From assembly GCA_012295225.1 (NCBI GenBank), contig WMKK01000003.1, forward strand, positions 422,353 to 486,352: a stretch of 64,000 nucleotides of DNA. The letters are read 5' to 3'. Shown piece after piece: positions 11,062 to 21,071 of this stretch. A program made the translations under genes and the position numbers. Under the pieces are notes generated by a model. That model made no database searches. It was given only the letters and a program-made list of their open reading frames with translations, and was not told where the DNA came from. Positions within the stretch are counted from its first letter, which is position 1. Each line of letters opens with the position of its first letter. Source of the DNA: Ostreococcus mediterraneus. Lineage: Eukaryota > Chlorophyta > Mamiellophyceae > Mamiellales > Bathycoccaceae.

Positions 11062-12777
11062 ATGATGCCTCATCACGATGACGCGGTCGATGACGATAAA
11101 GATACCCCGCGGCGCTCCGGGACGAAGCTCTGGGGCATTGCGCGCGCGCACTACCACGCCACAGATGATATGTCGTCGCCCTCGTCCTCGCGGACGTCAC
11201 CGTCGGCGGCATCATCCGCGTCGAGTCGTCGAAGGTCCGCGGCGCTCGGCGTCGACCGACGAGGCGTCGGCGGCGCGAGCGCCGAGTTTGAGACGCTCAT
11301 CAGACCTATTTTAGCGCGCATGCCGGTGAAACCCGAACGCGTGAGTGCTGTTGAAGGGCCTCTGATGCAGGTGACGCGGATTGACGATAAGACGCTGGAC
11401 GTGACGATGACGACATCGTTTCGAGCGCACTTTAGCCACGCGCTCGCGGGACCGGGCGGAGGTGGAGGCGGCGCGGCGCGGGAAGTTTTAGCGTTACCTG
11501 ATTCCGATGACCGTCGTGATGCTGGTGAATCATCCGATGGTGGAGTGTGGAACGCGACATCGACGTCGACGTCAACGTCTGGGGTTCAAATTTCAGAAAT
11601 CGACGTCGGCGAGTTTGTCCCTGGCCGCGGCGGTCGGTATTCGGTGATGACTCCAAATGATAGCTGGCGCGACGACGATGACGGTGAGGAGTCGCGTATT
11701 GTACAAAGTAATAATAGACCGTCATCGCCCGCGATTGGGTGGTACGACGATGACGATGGCGACGCTGATAAGCGTGAAAATCAAGTCATGCGAAACGCAT
11801 TTACGATTTCCCCCGAAGACGTGCGTTTACACGAACGCATCGCCGTCGGTGGGTTTGCTGAGGTGTTTAAAGGCACATGGCAAGGCACCGTTGTGGCCGT
11901 GAAGCAGCTTTTAGAACGCACCAAGGAGGTGCAAGCGAAATTAGAACAAGAGGTTGAAGTGCTCGCCAAGTTGAGGCATCCAAACTTGTTACTATTCATG
12001 GGGTACTGTGCCGATCCGCCGTTAATTTGCACCGAGTTTATGCGACGGGGAAGTTTACACACGATATTAAAGACTGGACAAGCGCTAGAGCCGGCGAGGA
12101 ATTATGCCGTGGCCACGGCGGTGGCGCGAGGGATGTCCTACTTGCACTCGCGCTCGCCGCCGATATTACATTTGGATTTGAAGAGCCCAAACATTCTCGT
12201 CGACGATAAGTGGCGGGTGAAAATCGCGGATTTCGGGTTGGCGCGCATGCGACAATCCACGCAAGTCAGCGCCAAGAGCGAGTTCCATGGCACCCCCGAG
12301 TGGATGGCCCCCGAAATGCTCCGTGCGGAAAACTACGACGAACGCGCAGATACGTATTCATTCGGCGTAGTGTTGTGGGAGCTCATCACCGCGCGCACGC
12401 CGTGGGCAGAATTGCACCCGATGCAAGTCGTCGCCGTCGTCGGATACTCTGGGCGCGCGCTCGAGCTCCCCGACGACGTCCCAAACTCCACGCATTCCAT
12501 CACAGAGCTCCTCATTAAGCTCTTCCACCAGTGCGCGGCGCTCAACCGCGACGACCGGCCGATGTTCCCAGTCGTATTAGCCGCGCTCGAGCGCGCCAAA
12601 GCCGCGCTCGCGCGTCGCCTCGACGTCTCGAATGCCGCTCAAAAACCGCCGAAACCTTCATCGCACGCGACGCAACCCGCACCGGGCGCTCGCCCAGCCC
12701 CCGATGCCACGCACAGTGTCGACGCATTGGGCGTGCACCTCGAATTCGTATCCCTAGCTGAACCAAACGCGACGTAG
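11062..12777 (+). CDS. Raf-like (TKL) protein kinase
   Basis: A 571-residue protein. The N-terminal 245 residues are Ser/Asp-rich and mostly disordered. The kinase domain is about 249-515, with a short basic/Pro tail. Motifs: Gly loop VGGFAEVFKG near 259 (third Gly replaced by Ala), VAVK lysine near 280, HLDLKSPN near 370 (Leu in place of Arg of HRD), DFG near 390 and APE near 416. HLDLK and KSPN are normal variants in plant Raf-like MAPKKKs (CTR1/EDR1 and related groups). Lys, Asp and DFG are intact, so it is probably active. Its substrates are unknown. No regulatory domain was recognised in the N-terminus, although residues 70-120 look conserved rather than random. The double ATG at 11062/11065 is preceded by a TATA-like element. 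Confidence 0.9.
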   Translation: MMPHHDDAVDDDKDTPRRSGTKLWGIARAHYHATDDMSSPSSSRTSPSAASSASSRRRSAALGVDRRGVGGASAEFETLIRPILARMPVKPERVSAVEGPLMQVTRIDDKTLDVTMTTSFRAHFSHALAGPGGGGGGAAREVLALPDSDDRRDAGESSDGGVWNATSTSTSTSGVQISEIDVGEFVPGRGGRYSVMTPNDSWRDDDDGEESRIVQSNNRPSSPAIGWYDDDDGDADKRENQVMRNAFTISPEDVRLHERIAVGGFAEVFKGTWQGTVVAVKQLLERTKEVQAKLEQEVEVLAKLRHPNLLLFMGYCADPPLICTEFMRRGSLHTILKTGQALEPARNYAVATAVARGMSYLHSRSPPILHLDLKSPNILVDDKWRVKIADFGLARMRQSTQVSAKSEFHGTPEWMAPEMLRAENYDERADTYSFGVVLWELITARTPWAELHPMQVVAVVGYSGRALELPDDVPNSTHSITELLIKLFHQCAALNRDDRPMFPVVLAALERAKAALARRLDVSNAAQKPPKPSSHATQPAPGARPAPDATHSVDALGVHLEFVSLAEPNAT

Positions 12778-12838
12778 CCGAGTGTCATGTGCAACGCAAA
12801 ACCAACACCACAGCGCCTCACTGCGCGCCGCCCACGTC

Positions 12839-14751
12839 ATGGCTACAACCTCCGCCGTCGCCTCCACGTCGCGGCGGAGCGATACCGACAGCGCATACGT
12901 TGCAGGTGCGTGCGTTGCGTCGATACAGACGTCGCTCGAGACGCGTTCGCGACGACGCGACGACGACTATGCGCGCGCGCGGGAAAAGCGCCGTTTATGA
13001 AAAAGTACACACGCGAATTGGGTTTCGACGACGCACCGCGCGTGCGGGGGAGGAACGGGCGCGGGGCGCGTGCGGGCGCGTGCGTGATAGGCATGTGCGC
13101 GCGTGCGTTGCGCGTCGCGCGCGGGCGCGATTGGTGCGGCGCCGGTGGGCGGGGGAGCTCGCGCGGGGGATTGAGTCTTAAAAGTTGAGTGACGCGCGCG
13201 CTCTGGAATGTAGACTGACCGATGCGTGGCGCGTGCGTTCGCGCGTGTGGGACATGAATAGATACGTTACCGATGTATGCAACGTTTGCGGAGGACTTGA
13301 GTGGGTTCTTTGGGAAATGGACGACGACGACGCAGGCGCCGTATTTGAAGCGTTTAGGCTCGCCGCCTCGGGAAGGTTCGCCGGCGAACTCGCCGGTGCG
13401 CGAACCGAAGTGGACGGATGAGACCGATGAGGATGATGTGTATTTATTTAGCGACAGAGATGAGACGCCGGCGAAGCCCCGGGGACGGGTGAGGCGGCGG
13501 TTGAGTATGGAGCAGCCGCGGCGGCAACCGTTGGAGCGCGTGGCTCGGTTAGCGGCGAGGCGCGTAGAGCACGTCGCGCGCGCCGTACGCGGTTTTGTGA
13601 GCTCGCGCGTGGCGTTTGAGAGCTTTAAGATGTTTAAGGTTGTTTCGTTCATGTTGAATCTAACGTTGAGTACGTTTGAGATTCCGAGACAAATGTTTTT
13701 GATTCCGCTCGTCGTCGGGCGTCGACTTCGCGTGGTGCCTCCGTGGGTGTTTGCGATGTTTGAAGCGGGTGAACAAAAGCCAAAGGAGGAATTCAAGTTT
13801 CCAAAGCTACGATGGAATGCGTTGAAAGTTTGGGAAAATGTAGAGAACGTCGTTCGTACGCAGAGAGAGAAGTTGCAGCGAACCGAGAGCGCCGCGGCGA
13901 TGGGTGAGACAGAGGAACGTAGAAAGCTCGTCGAAGCGCTCATCGTCGAAGGACGAGCGCACGACAAGGCGTGTGATTCAGAAAAATCACAGTTGGCGTT
14001 TGAAAAGGCGCTTGAACTTCGTCCTGAAGATCCAGTCATCATGGTGTCGCTCAGTAAAGAGTTGAGCGATCGCGTGTTTGACCACGAAATTTTCCACAAC
14101 AAACCGTTGGCGCGTAAATTTGCAAAGGAAGCGAGCGATTTAGCCGAACGTGCTCTCAAGCACGCGCCGCAAGACACGCAAGCCTACATCGCCCTCGCCG
14201 TAGCCAACGCGAGGTTGAGCATGTTCAGCGAGGCGCGCCAAAAGGTTGAGCTCACGCACGTCATTAAAGACAATTTGCTCAAAGCGCTAGAAATGGATCC
14301 AAAGAATGACTACGCGTTGCACGTCTTGGCGCGCTTGGAACACACAATGTCCAACATCAGTGGGTTTACGCGTTATTTAATCAAGGCTATTTACGGCGCC
14401 ATAGAGCCTGCGAAGATCGAAAACGCTGAAAGGTACTTCAGACAAGCGATTGAAATCAATCCCAAGCGTTTGATTCACAAAGTCGAGCTCGCCAAGTTGT
14501 TGTACGAAGTCAAACGCTTTGACGAAGCGAAAGAATTACTCATGGATTCATTAACGCTAGAGATCGAGGACATCAACAGCGTACGAACACGAAAAGATGG
14601 TGTCGAATTGCTGAGCAAGCTAGACAACCGCATGCTTCGTTCACCGAGTAGACTAGGATCAATGATGCGCACGCCGTCCAAATCGGCGTTGCAGCGCACG
14701 CCGAGTAAATCAGCGCTCAAGCGTTCTGGGTCATCCCAGCTCTTTGCGTAA
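12839..14751 (+). CDS. RMDN/FAM82-family TPR protein (regulator of microtubule dynamics type)
   Basis: A two-exon model: 12839-12905 (67 nt) and 13262-14751. The 356-bp intron has donor GTGCGT, branch GACTGAC at 13213-13219 and acceptor ATAG, and frame is kept (GCA-G/AT-ACG). The protein is about 518 residues. After a short Ser/Thr-rich N-terminus come an acidic/basic linker, a hydrophobic stretch near 140-190, then TPR-like helices at about 235-470. The block with KVELTHVIKDNLLKALEMDP, ALHVLARLEH and FTRYLIKAIYG matches the signature helices of animal RMDN1-3 and worm RMD-1. Known role of the family: microtubule-associated, and in RMDN3 ER-mitochondria contact. The C-terminus carries three TPSKSALxR-like repeats, plausible phosphosites. 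If the splice is wrong, the ATG at 13273 still gives a 492-residue protein. Confidence 0.84.
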
Positions 14752-14832
14752 GTCAATCTCGCGTCGAGAAGAACGCGTTGATACTACTTATATTTAGCAC
14801 GCTCGCGCATCGTCGCGCGGGTTCAACACAGA

Positions 14833-14861
14833 TGTAAATGTGACAACTATGTACCATGTAA
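14833..14861 (+). terminator. TGTAA poly(A)-type motifs after RMDN
   Basis: TGTAA occurs at 14833-14837 and 14857-14861, about 80-110 nt after the stop. TGTAA is the known polyadenylation signal of green algae such as Chlamydomonas; its use here is inferred. Confidence 0.4.
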
Positions 14862-14971
14862 CCACCGCGTTCGCGCGCTCGACGGCGCCCACCTCATAGC
14901 TCATAGCTCACCCGCGCACGGCGTCATCCTCACACCCGCGCGCGCGCGCCCATAGACATAGCACGAACGGC

Positions 14972-16969
14972 ATGCCCCCAAAGGGTAAAAAGTCCGCCCA
15001 CGACGCGCGCATGCGCGCGGGCGCGAAAAAGCGCGAAGACGGCGACATGCTCAGCGGCATCCGCGCCGCCGCCGAGCACCACTCCGAAACCGACGGGCGC
15101 GTCGACGCCCAGCGCGGCATGGCCACCACCGTGTTCACCGTCGAGAGCCTGGGATTGAAATCCACCAAGCGGCTGTCCAACGTCAAGCGACGCGGGATTG
15201 GCAGCGCGGGCGCGCATAGGAAGGGCGTCACGACGGTTTTAGCGCAAGAGGCGACGTACGACGTCGAACGTCGAGTGCGCGATGGACGGCGACCGTTGAT
15301 GTCGGTTCCGCTCGGGTACGTCGAACGCGTGCCGAGCAATTTTAGAGATGATGACAGGGCGCTGGCGATGATGCCGGCGAGACCGAAATGGGATTATGAA
15401 CTGAAGCGCGGAAAGTTGCACGCGAGAGAACGCAAGGCGTTTGTCGCGTGGTTGCGTCGCGCGAAAGAGGCGATGATCGAGGCTGGAGGGTACGCACCGG
15501 CGTTTGAGCAAAATATTGAAGTGTGGCGACAGTTGTGGCGTGTGCTTGAGCGCGCGGACGTGGCTGTGGTAGTTGTAGATGCGAGGAATCCAATGTTGCA
15601 CTTGCCGCCGGCGTTGTACGCGCACGTCACGCGTAGATTACGAAAGCCGCTGGTTGTCGTACTGAATAAAATAGACGCTGTTCCGATGGCGGCGGTGGAG
15701 CAGTGGGCGTCGCATTTTATTGCGACACTGCCTGGCATTGACGCAGTCGTCGGGTTTTCTTCAAGAGATGAGGCGCCCGCGGATGAACGATTTTGGGACA
15801 AGAAGAATCGAGAACACGAAGAGCGCGACCACGCGGCGGAACGCATGCATCGCGCGTCGTGTATTCCCATTGGTCGTGACGCGTTGTTGCGCGTGTGTCA
15901 GGAGCTCGCAGCGAGTGGTAAGAGGTTTCAAACCACAGATGCAAACGCTGATGACCAAGACGACGACGACGAGCTCGACGACGACGACGACGACGCAAAG
16001 GATTCAGGCGACGAAGAAGAAGACACCGAGGCGGAAGAGCGCGCGATGCAAGCACTACGCGCAGAACAAGAAGAGCACGAACGTGCGAGAGCGGAGGGCC
16101 GAATCATGATTGGTCTAGTCGGGCATCCTAACGTCGGGAAATCATCCATGGTGAACTCTATGCTAGGACGGAAAGCAGTGAGCGTCAAGGCAACTCCAGG
16201 ACACACCAAGACTTTACAAACGCTCATCTTGGACGAGAAAACGTGCTTGTGCGATTCGCCAGGGTTAGTGTTTCCACGAACAGATCTCGGGCCTGCGGAA
16301 CAAATCATAGGGAATCTCATACCGCTTCCAGTCGTGCGTGAACCATTTAGCGCGATTCGCTGGCTAGCCGAAGCCAAGCTCGTCGGCGCTGAACGCTGGG
16401 AAGCGATTCAGCGAAAGTATAGCGGGTCGAGTGATGGCAAGCTCGCGGCATCACTCGCAATGTCGATGACAGGAGCGCTTAAAGTGCGCCCAACGACCGA
16501 CTACGATCCAGAGGTTATTGAGCTTTTGAACAATGAGGATTTAACTGGCGAAGCTCTTCCGTGGTCGCCATTATCGATGTGTCAAGCATACGGCAAAATG
16601 CGAGGATTCATGCAAACGCGTGGAGTTGACTTGCAAAAAGCTGGGCAGACGATACTTGCGCTCGTGTTTGAAGGGAAAATTCCATACGCCATTCCTCCGC
16701 CGTTGGGCGCGCCAGTTATACGCGAGAGGAAGACGGCGTACGTCGACGACGACGAAGTCAGTGACGATGACACGGACGACGATGACATCAAAGTGACTCG
16801 TTCTGGATTCGCCGCACTCGCCATGGACTCTGATGCCGAAGAACAATACGCGTATTCGTCCGATGAAGCAGGCGGCGCATTTTTATCGATGAGTTCCATC
16901 CTACAACCAGAGGATTTCAAGAAGGAATCGTCCAAACGTGGCTCACACAAGAAGCGCGCAAACTTTTAA
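14972..16969 (+). CDS. GNL1-type circularly permuted GTPase (YlqF/YawG family)
   Basis: A 665-residue protein. G motifs occur in permuted order: G4 NKID near 231, then an acidic linker (about 325-350, with poly-Asp and poly-Glu runs), then G1 GHPNVGKSS near 383 and G3-type DSPG near 430. The stretch around EVWRQLWRVLERADV and ARNPMLHLPPALYAHVT matches GNL1/HSR1 rather than the ribosome-assembly GTPases Nog2 or Lsg1. A basic N-terminus and an acidic, Lys-rich C-terminus suggest nuclear or nucleolar work. Biochemical role: GTP-binding, probably in ribosome or RNP biogenesis, by analogy with relatives. The start is the first ATG and fits the family N-terminus (Pro/Lys-rich). Confidence 0.9.
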   Translation: MPPKGKKSAHDARMRAGAKKREDGDMLSGIRAAAEHHSETDGRVDAQRGMATTVFTVESLGLKSTKRLSNVKRRGIGSAGAHRKGVTTVLAQEATYDVERRVRDGRRPLMSVPLGYVERVPSNFRDDDRALAMMPARPKWDYELKRGKLHARERKAFVAWLRRAKEAMIEAGGYAPAFEQNIEVWRQLWRVLERADVAVVVVDARNPMLHLPPALYAHVTRRLRKPLVVVLNKIDAVPMAAVEQWASHFIATLPGIDAVVGFSSRDEAPADERFWDKKNREHEERDHAAERMHRASCIPIGRDALLRVCQELAASGKRFQTTDANADDQDDDDELDDDDDDAKDSGDEEEDTEAEERAMQALRAEQEEHERARAEGRIMIGLVGHPNVGKSSMVNSMLGRKAVSVKATPGHTKTLQTLILDEKTCLCDSPGLVFPRTDLGPAEQIIGNLIPLPVVREPFSAIRWLAEAKLVGAERWEAIQRKYSGSSDGKLAASLAMSMTGALKVRPTTDYDPEVIELLNNEDLTGEALPWSPLSMCQAYGKMRGFMQTRGVDLQKAGQTILALVFEGKIPYAIPPPLGAPVIRERKTAYVDDDEVSDDDTDDDDIKVTRSGFAALAMDSDAEEQYAYSSDEAGGAFLSMSSILQPEDFKKESSKRGSHKKRANF

Positions 16970-16972
16970 ACG

Positions 16973-17001
16973 GGTACTGTACCGATACGTGTAGCGTGTA
17001 A
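16973..17001 (+). terminator. 3' end of GNL1: GTAC palindrome and TGTAA
   Basis: A perfect inverted repeat GGTAC-T-GTACC (16973-16983) starts 4 bp after the stop codon, and TGTAA lies at 16997-17001. The site lies in the 123-bp spacer between two convergent genes and probably forms part of the transcript end. Confidence 0.4.
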
Positions 17002-17092
17002 AATAGACGAAGCTGTACTGTAGACGAAAATTCATATTGCATGCGCTAAGGGGTTAATGTTATTCGTTCGACACACTCAATGTGAGCTTTGT

Positions 17093-17926
17093 TTAGATGA
17101 TGTTTAAAATCTTGAGCGCGATGGAGCCGCTGACGACGCCTAACGCGACTACCTTGAAAGAAGATCCAATCGCATCGACAACCTTGCCAACCACAATTTT
17201 GAGAACGACGCCGCCGACCAACACAGCGAGCGCGGCTTGCGCCGCCTCCGAACCGGCATTCTTCACGTCTTCTGGCAAGAGATCCACCGCTTGTCCGACG
17301 ACGCCCGCGACGGCGCCGACGGCGCCCGTCGCTCCGCTCGACACCGCTTGCGTGTCAATTTCACCCGCCTTTGTCGAAAGTGACTGCACAGTCGACATCA
17401 ACGATTCTTGAGTCAACTCCCCAGTGCTCAAGTACGTGTACCCAGTCAACACCGTCACCAAAGCCAACACCGGCGGACCCCACCCGAGGGTGGCCGGTTT
17501 CGTCTGCGGAAGCTCCCCCGTCGCGTTGTAAATCTTAAGCCCTTTCTCGCCACCCGGGAACCCACCTGCGAGCACACCAAAATCTTTTTGCAAATTCACC
17601 TCCTTCGTCTCTCGTCGCGGTTTCTTCGCCTTTTCAAGCGCTTTCGCCGCGTTTTGTGCGTTGAGCTCCTCGCGGTAGGCTTGTAAACCGACTTCGCCAC
17701 CCGCGAACCCGCCCACGGTCAAGTTATCCCGCCCCGTCTTCGCGAGCAATCCGCGGCCGTCGTCCTTGATGTACTTGCCCTTCCCGACGTAGTACTCGCC
17801 CGACTTGCCCGCGGCGCGCGCGGCGCCCGCGCGCGCGAGAGACGCGCGACGACGAGGACGATCTTGGGATGAGCTTATCCGGTGCGCGAATGCGCTTGCG
17901 CGCGACGTCAAGGGCTGGGTAGACAT
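17093..17926 (-). CDS. Plastid-targeted membrane protein with two GGxxGGExGL repeats
   Basis: A 277-residue protein starting at the ATG at 17926. Residues 1-40 are rich in Ser/Arg/Ala and end near ARAG-ARAAG, a typical chloroplast transit peptide. The mature part holds GKGKYIKDDGRG, then two related motifs, GGFAGGEVGLQAY (about 72-84) and GGFPGGEKGLKIY (about 118-130), separated by a charged Lys-rich segment. One membrane helix lies near 147-165, and two Gly/Val/Ala-rich hydrophobic stretches lie near the C-terminus (about 227-275). A thylakoid or envelope location is inferred. I do not recognise the family by name. A longer frame continues upstream, but it would overlap the divergent DNAJC17 gene and lacks a transit-like start. 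Confidence 0.82.
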   Translation of the reverse strand: MSTQPLTSRASAFAHRISSSQDRPRRRASLARAGAARAAGKSGEYYVGKGKYIKDDGRGLLAKTGRDNLTVGGFAGGEVGLQAYREELNAQNAAKALEKAKKPRRETKEVNLQKDFGVLAGGFPGGEKGLKIYNATGELPQTKPATLGWGPPVLALVTVLTGYTYLSTGELTQESLMSTVQSLSTKAGEIDTQAVSSGATGAVGAVAGVVGQAVDLLPEDVKNAGSEAAQAALAVLVGGVVLKIVVGKVVDAIGSSFKVVALGVVSGSIALKILNII

Positions 17927-18118
17927 GGCGCGACGCGAACGATGCGTGTGCGAGATGCGATGCGAGTCGTGCCGTTGCGTGCGCGGCGAGATCCGTGCGC
18001 GATGAGGACGGACGTGGCGTGGCGTCGAGTGAAGACACGGCGTGATTGATGCAACGACATCCACACACAGCGCCGCTCGACGTTTGGCGCGGCGAACGAG
18101 CGCGCGCGCCGAACGAGC

Positions 18119-19136
18119 ATGGACGTCGACACGAACGCGTATGGCGTGCTCGGGTTGGATTTCGCGTCGGCGCCCGATGACGGCGCGATCAAAAAGGTGC
18201 GTCGATTGAAGACTTGGTGATTGTGTGCTGTGCATTCGTGTTTGGAAAGATGTCGGTGCGCGGCGATACTGACGGCGAGTATTCGTATTTTCGCGCACGC
18301 AGGCGTTTCGTAAATTAGCGCTCAAGACGCACCCCGATAAGCGACCGGCGAGCGAGCGCGAGGCGGCGGAAAAGGAGTTTGACGCGTTGCAAAAGGCGTA
18401 CGACGTGCTGAGCGACGCGGACGCGAGGCAGGCGTTGGATGACGTTTTGCGCGCCACTGCGGTGAGAAGGGCGGCACATGCTGCGAGGGATGCTAAACGC
18501 AAGCGTGCGGTGGAGGATTTAGAGGCGCGTGAGCGTGCGGCGGCGGGATCGAGCGGGACGCTGAGCGACGAGCAAAAAGCGCGCGAACGGTTGCGCGTGG
18601 AGCTCGCGAGATTACGCAAGCAACGCGAGGGTTCGCGTCGCTACACGCCAAGCATGGACAGTGACAATGTAGCGAGTGTGGCTGTTGAGGTGCCTGAGCA
18701 TTTGTACCGATCACTCAAGGCTGTGTGGCGAAGAGACGACGATTCGGACGCCTCGGCATATTCAGCTAAAAAGCTGCGGGATATATTTGAAACTTTTGGC
18801 ACCGTCGAGGACGTGGTGTTGCGCGAAGGAAAAAAGAAGAAAGGTAGCGCACTCGTGGTGTTCGCTACCATTGACGCGTGCGTAGCGGCATCGAATGCGA
18901 CGAGCGGAGATCTAAGCAATCCATTGGTCGTCACGCGCGCGGCGATACCGGCGAAATCTACTCAAGGCGCGGCGACGTCTGTGACAAAGCCCGCAGACTC
19001 GACGCATGCGGAGAAGCCCAAACCGGCAGCGCCCGTTTCGGCAGCGAATAAGGATTTCGAGAGCATAGTATTGGAGCGCATGAAGCGAGCGCAAGAGCGC
19101 GCGCGGCTCGTAGCCGAAGCGGAAGCAGAGGAATGA
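18119..19136 (+). CDS. DNAJC17: DNAJC17-type J-domain plus RRM protein
   Basis: Two exons: 18119-18196 (26 codons, phase 0) and 18303-19136. The 106-bp intron has donor GTGCGT and branch TACTGAC at 18267-18273. The protein is 303 residues. The J domain spans about 7-75 with HPD at 36-38. A Lys/Arg/Glu-rich helix follows (about 85-160), then an RRM-like fold (about 165-245, core EVEVPEHLYRSLK, LRDIFETFGTVEDVV and SALVVFAT). The order J domain, coiled helix, RRM is that of DNAJC17 and yeast Cwf23, which act in spliceosome assembly and disassembly. It diverges from the plastid gene across a 192-bp spacer. A role in splicing is inferred from family. Confidence 0.9.
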
Positions 19137-19329
19137 GGAATAGTATTTAGTATTTAGTATTTTATTCGCACTCGTAGCCGTGAGCGACGAAACTCTCCAT
19201 GCGCGTGCACGTCATCAGCGTCATCAGCGTTCTCTCTTATCTTCTATTCATTAAACTAACTAAATTGTAATCGTCCAGAGCGCGGCCGGCTGTCTCGAGT
19301 TTCCATCGAAACCGACGGCGTCGCGCCTT

Positions 19330-19973
19330 TTACGTCCGCGCCGCATACTTCTTCGTCCATTCGCGCGCCATCGCGAGCGCACCTTGCTCATCCGTTTTCC
19401 AATGTTCCGCCACTTGTTCACGCAATGGATCATCCGGATTTGGCGCACTCATCAGCGCTTGCACGCTCAACAAAATCGTCCGAATCTGCAACGCCGGAGA
19501 CCACTTGTCCTTCAACACATCCAAGCAAATCCGACCGAGCTTATCAGTATTCGGGTGATAGATCTTCGTGCGAAAGAACACTTCGGGCGGTGCCATGGGG
19601 TAATCCGAGGGTAAGAACAGCTCGAGCTTGAAATCGCCGCCTTCGTACGCCGTTCCATCCGGACCTTGAATCACGACGTAAAAGTGTCGCAAGTTACTCT
19701 CGCTCACTTGCACGGAAATCCCCGGAATGGGCTCTTGTTGCAACCGTTGAGCTTCCTGTGTGCGTGCGTACGCGTGCGCGTGCGTCAGTACCTCGTTCGT
19801 TCGCCCATCTTCAGCTCGATGTCTCGTCATCCAGATCCAGACACCATCGACCAATCTACACCTCACGCGCCGTCGACGCGCGCGATCGCATCGGCGCTCG
19901 CTCGGCACCGTCCCACATCGCGCCCTTCGCATCGTACCTTGAGAATTCGCCGCGGTAAGCCGGTGGCGTCCAT
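19330..19973 (-). CDS. UBE2N: Ubiquitin-conjugating enzyme E2 N (Ubc13)
   Basis: Two exons on the minus strand: 19938-19973 (12 codons) and 19330-19755. The 182-bp intron has donor GTACGA and branch TACTGAC (rc of 19784-19790). Joining gives a 153-residue protein, against 152 in human UBE2N. The N-terminus [17 protein letters not shown] matches MAGLPRRIIKETQRLL, which fixes the exon. The HPN-type motif [14 protein letters not shown] carries the active Cys89. Known role: with a UEV partner (MMS2), Ubc13 builds Lys63-linked ubiquitin chains in DNA-damage tolerance and signalling. No UEV is seen in this window. The ATG is 63 bp from the divergent sugar transporter. Confidence 0.95.
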
Positions 19974-20036
19974 CGCGCGAAGCGCACGTGCGCGCGAGCG
20001 ACTGCCGTCGTCACTCTCTCGCCGCGCCGTATCTCC
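19974..20036. promoter_or_regulatory. 63-bp bidirectional promoter between UBE2N and sugar transporter
   Basis: Two divergent ATGs (19973 minus, 20037 plus) are only 63 bp apart. Both promoters and 5' UTRs must fit here or overlap the neighbouring transcript. No TATA-like sequence is visible. Confidence 0.55.
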
Positions 20037-21038
20037 ATGTCGACCCGCGCGCGCGGCGCCGACGACGACGCGGCGCGCGCACGCTCGCGCGCGATTGGAT
20101 ACGCGTGCTGCGTTGCGCTCGCGGCGCAATACGGCGCGCAACCGCTGCTCGTGCGCGCGTTCGTGCGCACAGAGGTGTCGCGCGCGTCGCTGGTGCTCGC
20201 CACGGAGGCGTGTAAAGCGACGCTGGCGGTGGCGATGCTGTGCGCGCGTGGGTCATTTAGGGATGGGATTAAACACAGCGTCGCGCACGGGCGAGGCGTG
20301 GCGTTCGCGGCGCTTCCGGCGGTGCTGTACGCGGTGCAGAATGTGTTGTCGCAGTACGGCTACGCGAACCTCGACGGCGTGTCGTTCAACTGTTTAAATC
20401 AGAGCAAGCTCGTGAGCGCGGCGTTGTTTGTTTATGTATTTAGCGGTGTGCGACAGAGTTTTGCGCAATGCGTGGCTCTGCTCGGTGTGATGGGCGCGGG
20501 TATTGGATTGAGCGCGAAAGGAGGTGCGAGCTCGCCAAGCGACGCGACGAATGAACGCTACGCGTTCGGCGCGCTCGCGGTGTGCGCGGCGAGCGCGCTC
20601 AGCGGGCTGTCCGGCGCGCTCGGGCAGGTTGCGTTAAAACGTCATGGGAAATCAGCACCGATGTTGACGCTGGAGATGGCGATCGTTGGCGCGCCTGTGG
20701 TTGTTTTGACTGAATACTATTTCAACCAACCGGGTGCCTCAATTTTTGGTTTGGGCGCGCTCTTCGAGCATTGGAACGCTTTCGTATGGATTCCAGTGTG
20801 CACTGCCGCTGTGGCTGGGCTGTTAGTGGGCGAAATTACAAAGCGATTGGAGCAGGGTGTGATTGCGAAAGGTTTCGCCGTCGTCGGAGGGTTGGTGTTG
20901 ACTGGCGTGTGTCAGTCGGCGATGACGCGAGGCCGAGTGCCGAGAGCGCATTTAGTGTGTTTATTGATCGTTCTCGTTTCCGTGTACGTACACACGGTGA
21001 GTCCACCCGTGGAGCCGAAGAAGAGAAAAGTAGTCTAA
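20037..21038 (+). CDS. Nucleotide-sugar transporter (SLC35A-like)
   Basis: A 333-residue protein with about ten hydrophobic helices and a short basic tail ending PKKRKVV. The segment LYAVQNVLSQYGYANLDGVSF-NCLNQSK (about 99-126) corresponds to the family signature around helix 4 of CMP-sialate/UDP-galactose transporters (AxxYxxQNxL...LD..xFxxLxQxK). A second typical block, GEITKRLEQGVIAKGFAV, lies near 266. Expected role: antiport of a nucleotide sugar into the Golgi or ER lumen for the matching nucleoside monophosphate. The substrate cannot be read from sequence. The stop codon lies only 33 bp from that of the convergent PIG-T gene. Confidence 0.85.
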   Translation: MSTRARGADDDAARARSRAIGYACCVALAAQYGAQPLLVRAFVRTEVSRASLVLATEACKATLAVAMLCARGSFRDGIKHSVAHGRGVAFAALPAVLYAVQNVLSQYGYANLDGVSFNCLNQSKLVSAALFVYVFSGVRQSFAQCVALLGVMGAGIGLSAKGGASSPSDATNERYAFGALAVCAASALSGLSGALGQVALKRHGKSAPMLTLEMAIVGAPVVVLTEYYFNQPGASIFGLGALFEHWNAFVWIPVCTAAVAGLLVGEITKRLEQGVIAKGFAVVGGLVLTGVCQSAMTRGRVPRAHLVCLLIVLVSVYVHTVSPPVEPKKRKVV

Positions 21039-21071
21039 CTGTATTAGTGTATCCTATTTGTGAGTTGTTGT

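Noticed and set aside
12843-14177. Long minus-strand frame opposite the RMDN gene
   Set aside because: It is the antisense reading of a well-supported TPR gene. Its translation is Ser/Arg/Asn-rich without domain signs, and it exists because the GC-rich sense codons give few antisense stops.
17927-18619. Upstream extension of the plastid protein frame
   Set aside because: It crosses the divergent DNAJC17 gene and has no transit-like start. The ATG at 17926 gives a textbook one.
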